From an uncultured Verrucomicrobiota bacterium (GTDB lineage Bacteria; Verrucomicrobiota; Verrucomicrobiae; Verrucomicrobiales; DEV007), in the NCBI GenBank assembly GCA_902591645.1, contig CACJBM010000002.1, positions 1 to 64,000 of the forward strand: 64,000 nucleotides of DNA, read 5' to 3'. The position numbers and the translations under genes are program-made. Under the pieces are notes generated by a model that saw nothing but the letters and a program-made list of their open reading frames with translations, was not told where the DNA came from and ran no database searches. Positions 58,352 through 64,000 of the stretch are shown here, piece by piece (positions within the stretch are counted from its first letter, which is position 1; every line of letters starts with the position of its first letter).

Positions 58352-59083
58352 TTATTTAGAATTGCGAGTCCACACACTGGCCTGAGCAACACCTACTTGA
58401 AACTTACGTGCATGCTCCAAAATAATGAAAGGCATATCTTGACTGCCCTGTAACACGAATGTGTCAGACAAATTCGTACTAATCCAGTCCAGCGTCGATC
58501 CTTTGGGCCAATTTTTCATCGGAGTAAATTCTCCAATCCAAGTGCAAGGTGTTGTTATAACTAACGATCCTCCTTCATTCATGAGTGCCGGCAATTTCTT
58601 TAACAGGTGATCCGGATTAGATAATCTGCAAAGTAAATTCGCTGCATGTATGACATCAAATTTACCAATCCTATCAGGTAATTGCAGCGCGTCTCCAACC
58701 TCAAAGGAAATCCGTTCTGGTCTCGACCCCTCTGGAACCTCAGCAATATAAGAATTAAACTGCCTACCTTCCTGCAGGCTATTGAATTTAACACTGCCCT
58801 CAACCCTTATCGTTTCAGCGGCACGTATGAACTGATTGGAATAATCTATACCAACTACCTCATCACAGAAACGCGAAAGCTCGAAACATGACCTGCCTAC
58901 GGAACAGCCTAAATCTAGAGCACGCTGCCTATTCTCGGAAATGTCTAGATTCTCAGTAACGCTACGCTCTGCAAAATTCAAAAATGACTCAGGAAATATC
59001 TGAAAGGGATCTATTTCAAGAGAATTGCCATAGTGAAATAACAAATACTGATCAAGATAAGATTGGGACTCATAAAGGCTCAC
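58352..59083 (-). CDS. Putative 4-mercaptohistidine N1-methyltransferase (OvoA C-terminal type)
   Basis: 243 residues. It reads like the methyltransferase domain found at the C-terminus of ovothiol synthase OvoA and as separate proteins: 'LFHYG' near the N-terminus, motif I 'ALDLGCSVGRSCFELSRFCDEVVGIDYS' (in part), 'HAANLLCRLSNPDHLL', and 'PCTWIGEFTPMKNWPKGSTLDW' (in part). In ovothiol synthesis this step methylates the imidazole of 4- or 5-thiohistidine. The sulfoxide-synthase part (DinB plus FGE domains) is not in this window. The operon is M29-like peptidase, this gene, PPIase, with gaps of 20 bp and 1 bp. Confidence 0.8.
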   Translation of the reverse strand: MSLYESQSYLDQYLLFHYGNSLEIDPFQIFPESFLNFAERSVTENLDISENRQRALDLGCSVGRSCFELSRFCDEVVGIDYSNQFIRAAETIRVEGSVKFNSLQEGRQFNSYIAEVPEGSRPERISFEVGDALQLPDRIGKFDVIHAANLLCRLSNPDHLLKKLPALMNEGGSLVITTPCTWIGEFTPMKNWPKGSTLDWISTNLSDTFVLQGSQDMPFIILEHARKFQVGVAQASVWTRNSK

Positions 59084-59103
59084 TGGAAAATTAATTAATT
59101 ATT

Positions 59104-60300
59104 TTATTTCTGAGACAAAGCATTAATCAAATACTGACTAGGTTTAAAATTTTCTATGAGAATTTCAAACTGTTTGCCTCTTTTCATTCTAACCTGGCTA
59201 ATATTAAAATTAGGAGTCTTATGTGGGGCAAAAAGAATATCATCATGCGTAGAGTTTTGATGAGTCTTGAACATTTCAGGTATGATATCCCCACCAAGAT
59301 GATCATCTCTACCTGTAGCAAGGTGACAAGTTCCTAGTACCTTCTCGTCTTGAATGTCAGCGCCTGAAACTGGCAACACTTGAGTTCCAAATCCCAGCTC
59401 ACCTAAAGTTCCCGTGACCGGATCATCTTTTAATCTTTCATTGTGCTCATCTATTATTATCTGATCACCTTCAATCAAAGTGCTACGATAAATATTACGA
59501 TCCTTAACATCAAGAAGTCCCAGAGTTCCATCATGGTACTTCATAGGGAACTGTCCAACCGCATCAACTGGTACAAAATAGACTTCACCGGCAGGTAAAT
59601 TCGCAATATCCGGAGCCTTTCCCTTACATAGGCCGTGCGATTTCTGTGCCTCTTGGCCATCCAAAAACAGCTTTGCAGTAAGAGTTCGGTCATTGTTCAA
59701 TGTGAAATCAATTTCAATTTCATCGGCACCAGTCATAGCTAGTCGAAGTTTCTCAGCATCAGATGAAACCTGATTATAGTCTACTGAAAGACCAGAATTG
59801 AGTATAACATCATTCAGCCCATGCATGGTCGCTCCACGGAATCCAAAATCTTTACATTTCGCAGTTAGTGGAGCCGTAGCGCTCCAATCTGAAATACATA
59901 AAATGATATCATATTCAGGATAAATGTTTTGATCCAAAGACAAGGATGAACCATCAACATCGAAGCATTCATCCTCCATATCAAGATTGGATCCATTCGT
60001 GGCATGGTAAGCAAACATCTCGCCTCCACTCATACCAAGTTCATGCATTGCCCCATCTTGTAACTTGCAAAAGAATTCTTTATATGCTTTCGCTTGAACA
60101 GGAAATTTCTCAGGGGACTGCAAAAATTGAAACTCCCTCATCTCCTTTGAAGGTTCTTCAAAATCCGTAAGGATGCAGATCCTGCACCCTTCAGTTGGGT
60201 CAAATACTGAATATAATAATTTGGTTAAGCTAAATTCGGGAAATATTCTATCTTCCGGACTTAAGATAATATTTGAAGGTAAAATTTCGGAGGAACTCAT
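59104..60300 (-). CDS. M29-like (thermophilic aminopeptidase family) metallopeptidase
   Basis: 398 residues. The C-terminal half shows the M29 series of metal ligands in order: E239 ('NLPAGEVYFVPVD'), E301 ('LGELGFGTQ'), H326 ('VLGTCHLATGRDDHLGG'), and H352-x-D354 ('STHDDILF'). The wording 'DEKVLGTCHLATGRDDHLGG' also fits that family. The N-terminal half, with a Rossmann-like 'EYDIILCISDWSATAPLTAKCKDFGFRGATMHG' (in part), matches the M29 leader domain. It may cut small peptides or amides. It is first in the operon with the ovothiol-type methyltransferase and divergent from the SDR gene (80 bp). Confidence 0.75.
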   Translation of the reverse strand: MSSSEILPSNIILSPEDRIFPEFSLTKLLYSVFDPTEGCRICILTDFEEPSKEMREFQFLQSPEKFPVQAKAYKEFFCKLQDGAMHELGMSGGEMFAYHATNGSNLDMEDECFDVDGSSLSLDQNIYPEYDIILCISDWSATAPLTAKCKDFGFRGATMHGLNDVILNSGLSVDYNQVSSDAEKLRLAMTGADEIEIDFTLNNDRTLTAKLFLDGQEAQKSHGLCKGKAPDIANLPAGEVYFVPVDAVGQFPMKYHDGTLGLLDVKDRNIYRSTLIEGDQIIIDEHNERLKDDPVTGTLGELGFGTQVLPVSGADIQDEKVLGTCHLATGRDDHLGGDIIPEMFKTHQNSTHDDILFAPHKTPNFNISQVRMKRGKQFEILIENFKPSQYLINALSQK

Positions 60301-60380
60301 TTTCTGCTATAACTTTGGCGAACTTATATTAGATGCAATGGTTGATTTCCCTGAACTTGAATTAAATCAACAATAAATAG

Positions 60381-61085
60381 ATGGCTAACAATAGTAACAA
60401 TAAAATAAAGCTTATGGCTGTTATTTCTGGAGCGACAAGTGGTCTCGGAAAAGAAATTGCTCTAGGTCTGGCAGAAGTAGGATGGACCATAATCGGATTT
60501 GGAAAAACAAAAAGTAAAGTTAAGGCGCTCGCTGATAAATTAGGAGAAAATCATTACATTTTTCAGGCCAATGTTTCTTGTGACGAATCAATTGCTGTTG
60601 CTGCCCAACAAATCATTAATCAATTCGGATCGCCTCATTTACTCATTAATAATGCTGCCATCATGAATAATCCTGCTCCCTTATGGGAAGTGTCAGCAAA
60701 AGAGTTCGATGAAATGTCTGCTGTTAATATTAACGGTGTTGCTAATATGATTAGGCACTTTGTCCCATCAATGATTCAAGACTGCCGTGGAATCATAGTG
60801 AACTTGAGTTCTGGCTGGGGCCGTTCCACTTCCCCTAATGTTGCTCCTTACTGTACTACAAAGTGGGCCATCGAAGGAATGAGCAGTGCATTAGCGCAAG
60901 AATTACCGAATGGAATGGCTTGCGTCGCATTGAATCCAGGGATCATCAATACTGAAATGCTCAGAAAGTGCTGGGCCGAAGGTGCGTCAGCATATCAAAC
61001 TCCAAAGGAATGGGCAAAAATAGCAATCCCTTTAATTGAGAAAATTAATTCCAATGATAATGGGAGGCAAATGACTGTGACCTGA
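60381..61085 (+). CDS. Short-chain dehydrogenase/reductase
   Basis: 234 residues with the classical SDR elements: coenzyme loop 'SGATSGLGKEIALGL', 'NNAAIMNN', catalytic Ser in 'NLSSGWGR', and Y-x-x-x-K in 'PYCTTKWAIEG'; 'LNPGIINTEML' follows. A Lys/Thr-rich 'GKTKSKVKAL' after strand 2 hints at NADPH use. The substrate is unknown. It is divergent from the M29-like operon and shares an 80-bp promoter region with it. Confidence 0.9.
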   Translation: MANNSNNKIKLMAVISGATSGLGKEIALGLAEVGWTIIGFGKTKSKVKALADKLGENHYIFQANVSCDESIAVAAQQIINQFGSPHLLINNAAIMNNPAPLWEVSAKEFDEMSAVNINGVANMIRHFVPSMIQDCRGIIVNLSSGWGRSTSPNVAPYCTTKWAIEGMSSALAQELPNGMACVALNPGIINTEMLRKCWAEGASAYQTPKEWAKIAIPLIEKINSNDNGRQMTVT

Positions 61086-61107
61086 AAACATCGGGCACAA
61101 TCATATT

Positions 61108-61332
61108 CTAGCGTTCCTCCTCATTGACAACGCAGTGTAAAATAGCCTCACGAAGTTGTCTCCTTCCAAACATACTGGTTGCTGATTTGCCTCGAGTCTT
61201 ACCTGTAAATTTTAGATTCTCTCTTCTTTTAGAAGACCTTCCTGCTCTGAGAATTTCCGATATGTCCCTCATCTCCTCATCTGGAATATTTTTCCCCCCT
61301 TTGAACCAAGAAAAGCGTGATATGAATGACAT
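61108..61332 (-). CDS. Possible small basic protein, unrecognised
   Basis: 74 residues, hydrophilic and basic ('RAGRSSKRRENLKFTGKTRGKSATSMFGRRQL'; shortened here to its character). It lies in an otherwise empty stretch between the SDR gene and the protease gene. No Shine-Dalgarno is seen and a frame of equal length lies on the other strand, so it may be spurious. The composition looks more protein-like on this strand. Confidence 0.35.
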   Translation of the reverse strand: MSFISRFSWFKGGKNIPDEEMRDISEILRAGRSSKRRENLKFTGKTRGKSATSMFGRRQLREAILHCVVNEEER

Positions 61333-61584
61333 TAATGAATATAAATAATTATTTGTTATTGATTATTAGCAAAAGTTAACCAATTGCAAGATTATTCTTT
61401 GTTAATCATGCTCAGCCATTAAAAAGATCGACTCGCCTCTTCGAGTTAATTACGAAAAAGTCTGAATTTAACTGAAGGGAATCAACTATTTCATTAACAA
61501 AAGAAAAGACCCAGATTGCTTTTCTAGACTCGGAGCCGACAATAGAAATGTCTTAGAGAATCAATCCTTCAAAAAACCATTAAT

Positions 61585-63075
61585 ATGAAATCTCCTATTT
61601 TCTCATTCATTATATCAACCCTTGCCTGGGGCCTTGCTCCGGCTCAGGAAAACAATGAAGAGGAAAATACCAATCAAGCCAATAACTCTTCTAGATATGA
61701 AGCTGTTGTCAGGATTGAAAATTCTTCTCTTAACCCGGATTATCGTAGCCCTTGGAATACGGGCCGAGACTCTGGCGGCAATGGGACTGGTTGGTTAGTG
61801 GGCAAAAATAAATTTTTAACCAACGCTCATGTCGTTAGTAACAGCCGGATTATTTATATAAAAAAAGTTGGTGATGCTAAACCCTATCGCGCAAAGATAG
61901 TTCATATCGCTCACGACTGTGATCTGGCCATGCTCGAACTTGAAGATCCTTCGGCTTTTGAGGGCGTAACCCCATTTGATATCGGAAAACTGCCACAATT
62001 GGATACTACTGTTAAAGTAATAGGCTATCCGATAGGAGGTGAAAGAATCTCTATTACTTCAGGAGTAGTTTCACGGATCGATTTTCTTAGCTATTCCCAT
62101 ACCAGTGTCGATTTACATCTAACAATACAAATCGACGCAGCTATTAACCCCGGAAATTCGGGAGGTCCCGTAATTCAAAATGGGAAAGTGGTAGGAGTCG
62201 CTTTTCAGGGTTACTCGGGAAACATCGCACAAAACACGGGTTACATGATCCCTACGCCAGTCATTCGTCGATTTCTTAAAGACGTCGAAGACGGTAATTA
62301 TGATCATTATGTTGATCTTAGTATGAGTGATTTCCCTCTAATCAATCCCGCCCAAAGAAAAGCTCTAGGCCTAGCTAATGATGGAATAGGCATCATGGTA
62401 GCCGCCGCAGAAGAAGATGGATCGGCTGGAGGAATACTGAAGACTGGGGACGTTCTCTTAGCAATTGATGGTCGCCCAGTAAAATCAAATGGGTTGATCA
62501 ACTACGAAGGAGAAGACGTTAACATGAATGAAATCGTCGAAAGAAAATTTGCAGGCGACGTCATAAAACTAAAGATCTGGAGACAAAACAAATCAATCGA
62601 TACCAAAGTTACTTTGAAGAGATTCCTCCCATACTTAATTGCAGCAAAGAAATATGATGAAAAACCACGCTATATCATGTTCTCAGGACTCGTCTTTCAA
62701 CCCCTTGACAGAAACCTCATGGCTGCTCATGGAATGAAGAATCTGCAGGTCCGATATCATTTTGATTCATATGTCTCGGCAGACATCTACAAAGATCGGC
62801 CCGAAGTCATCGTTCTGACCTCAATACTTCCCGATTCAATTAATTCGTACTTCTCTAATTTTAAACATAGCATTGTTGATAAAGTAAACGGAGTAGAAGT
62901 TAAGACCTTAAAGGACGCTCACAATGCTCTAGCCAAAAATACCGGTGATTACATTATCATTAGTTTATTAGGCAATGGAAGACCCATCGTTATTGAACGC
63001 TCAAAGGTTGAAGCAGCACAAAAGCGCATCCAAGAAAAGTATAATGTGATTAAGGACCATTATTTAGGTGATTAA
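61585..63075 (+). CDS. Secreted HtrA-like trypsin-family serine protease with PDZ region
   Basis: 496 residues with a signal peptide ending near 'GLAPAQE'. The trypsin-fold domain has an intact triad: H82 ('FLTNAHVVSN'), D113 ('HDCDLAMLEL') and S192 ('INPGNSGGPVI'). After it come 'IRRFLKDVEDG' and a PDZ domain ('GIGIMVAAAEEDGSAGGILKTGDVLLAIDG', in part), then a further region of about 190 residues with a second possible PDZ ('HSIVDKVNGVEVKTLKDAHNAL', in part). It is probably a periplasmic quality-control or processing protease. A diverged paralogue follows 75 bp downstream. Confidence 0.92.
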   Translation: MKSPIFSFIISTLAWGLAPAQENNEEENTNQANNSSRYEAVVRIENSSLNPDYRSPWNTGRDSGGNGTGWLVGKNKFLTNAHVVSNSRIIYIKKVGDAKPYRAKIVHIAHDCDLAMLELEDPSAFEGVTPFDIGKLPQLDTTVKVIGYPIGGERISITSGVVSRIDFLSYSHTSVDLHLTIQIDAAINPGNSGGPVIQNGKVVGVAFQGYSGNIAQNTGYMIPTPVIRRFLKDVEDGNYDHYVDLSMSDFPLINPAQRKALGLANDGIGIMVAAAEEDGSAGGILKTGDVLLAIDGRPVKSNGLINYEGEDVNMNEIVERKFAGDVIKLKIWRQNKSIDTKVTLKRFLPYLIAAKKYDEKPRYIMFSGLVFQPLDRNLMAAHGMKNLQVRYHFDSYVSADIYKDRPEVIVLTSILPDSINSYFSNFKHSIVDKVNGVEVKTLKDAHNALAKNTGDYIIISLLGNGRPIVIERSKVEAAQKRIQEKYNVIKDHYLGD

Positions 63076-63150
63076 ATGCACCTATAACCTATCCAAAATA
63101 TAGAATCATTCCCACACATAATAGATCCTACCCTTTAGCAAAATTTTAAG

Positions 63151-64000
63151 ATGACAAAATTCTTTATCCTCTTTTCCGCCTTCACAATATCAGTTTCACT
63201 TTGGTCAGAAAAATTAGAGGCCGCATCAGTTGATAAGTCGGTAATCCGAGTTAACACAACAATGCAGTCTTATAATCTCGTACAACCATGGGAAAAAGGC
63301 GCATCCTCTACAAGGATCGGACTCGGAGCGGTCCTCCCTGAAGGCAAAGTATTGGTCACCGCTCAAATGGTCACAGATGCAACATACATTGAGCTAGAAA
63401 AACCAGACACAGCTGCAAAGACAACGGCACAAGTAATTACTGTCGATTATGAAGCGAACCTGGCACTCCTAAAACCTGTTAACAACAATGATTTCTTATC
63501 AGATCGTATACCTTTCGAGTTAGACACGGACCTATCACCAAAAGACAAAGTGGAGGCTTGGCAATTCGAGGCAAGCGGCACTCCTGTCACTACTCAAATC
63601 ACAGTTTCCAAAGCAGAAGTACGCCAATCCTTCATTGATACAGCTAGGTTTTTACAAATACAAGCTAATGGCCCAGTCCAATACCGTTCCGGAAGCTTCA
63701 CTCTCCCAGTTGCGAAAAACAATAAGCTGGCAGGTCTTCTGATCAGTTATTCAAGTAAGGATCAGATATCAAACATCTTACCAGCTTCAATCATTGAACA
63801 TTTTTTGAAAGACACTGAGGACGGCAAGTATACAGGATTCCCTAACCTTGGAATCATGTATTCACAAACACTCGACGAACAATTCAGAAATTATCTTAAA
63901 CTCGGTCAAGAAGGTGGAGGAGTATTTGTCAGCAAAGTAATTGAAGGTGCTTCTGCTGCTGCTGCCAACATTCAATCAGGTGATGTTATTTTATCTATTA
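63151..64000 (+). CDS. Secreted HtrA-like pseudoprotease, 3'-truncated by the window edge
   Basis: The frame is open from the ATG at 63151 to the window end (283 codons), with a signal peptide ('MTKFFILFSAFTISVSLWSEKLEA', in part). It aligns with the preceding protease along its length: 'VLVTAQMVTDA' against 'FLTNAHVVSNS', 'YEANLALLKP' against 'DCDLAMLEL', 'QYRSGSFTLPV' against 'PGNSGGPVI', 'IIEHFLKDTEDGKY' against 'VIRRFLKDVEDGNY', then a PDZ start ('GGVFVSKVIEGASAA'). The catalytic His is Gln (Q72) and the Asp is Asn (N103); a Ser remains near S180. It is therefore likely inactive, perhaps a regulator or chaperone partner of its neighbour. Confidence 0.85.
   Translation, partial: MTKFFILFSAFTISVSLWSEKLEAASVDKSVIRVNTTMQSYNLVQPWEKGASSTRIGLGAVLPEGKVLVTAQMVTDATYIELEKPDTAAKTTAQVITVDYEANLALLKPVNNNDFLSDRIPFELDTDLSPKDKVEAWQFEASGTPVTTQITVSKAEVRQSFIDTARFLQIQANGPVQYRSGSFTLPVAKNNKLAGLLISYSSKDQISNILPASIIEHFLKDTEDGKYTGFPNLGIMYSQTLDEQFRNYLKLGQEGGGVFVSKVIEGASAAAANIQSGDVILSI

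Overview
This is a 64 kb stretch of an AT-rich bacterial chromosome. The gene content is consistent with a marine or aquatic member of the Verrucomicrobiota. Pointers to this are a secreted protein with repeated lamin-tail domains and the phylum-typical C-terminal 'ESSTDLINW' segment, a secreted PQQ-like propeller with the 'WDQFRGPNGSG' opening and embedded EF-hands, a secreted sulfatase, and many predicted lipoproteins. The phylum call is inference from domain style, not a phylogenetic test. I see no prophage, insertion sequence, CRISPR array or plasmid function; this looks like core chromosome with a few unusual accessory genes.

Layout. 1-4.9 kb: end of a lamin-tail surface protein, then a two-gene minus-strand unit of a methyltransferase and a ferritin-like/ATP-grasp fusion. 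5-15.3 kb: housekeeping genes (metX, ychF, a Nif3-like gene, a 3-methyladenine glycosylase, a small lipoprotein, an L,D-transpeptidase, asd-ispA, psd, a secreted C39-like peptidase, fetAB). 15.4-35 kb: aconitase, a CvfB-like RNA-binding protein, secreted GH13 amylase, PQQ-like propeller, GH25-like lipoprotein, diheme cytochrome c peroxidase, fatty acid desaturase, a sulfatase with a frameshift near its end, fxsA, yebC, SOUL, mazG, TerC, a ROK kinase with coaX, and xerC. 35-39 kb: hisF and a bioA / small membrane protein / Na+:solute symporter operon.

39-52.6 kb is the classical transcription/translation cluster on the minus strand: tRNA-Thr, tuf, tRNA-Trp, secE, nusG, rplK, rplA, rplJ, rplL, rpoB, rpoC. 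RpoC carries an acidic C-terminal tail built from nine near-identical 24-bp repeats. The spacers of this cluster hold clear inverted repeats: a terminator/attenuator-like hairpin between rplL and rpoB, a 14-bp GC-only palindrome between rplJ and rplL, and a long stem-loop between tuf and tRNA-Trp. 52.9-64 kb: YmdB-like phosphodiesterase, an amidase / PrsW-like protease / lipoprotein series, an operon of an M29-like metallopeptidase, an ovothiol-type methyltransferase and a parvulin isomerase, a short-chain dehydrogenase, and a tandem pair of secreted trypsin-like proteins. The second of that pair has lost its catalytic His and Asp.

The best candidates for undescribed biology are (1) the methyltransferase plus DUF455/ATP-grasp fusion, (2) the M29-like / mercaptohistidine-type methyltransferase operon without an ovothiol synthase core beside it, (3) the HtrA-like protease followed by a pseudoprotease paralogue, and (4) the repeat tail on RpoC. 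All functional statements rest on motif recognition by eye; no database search was run.
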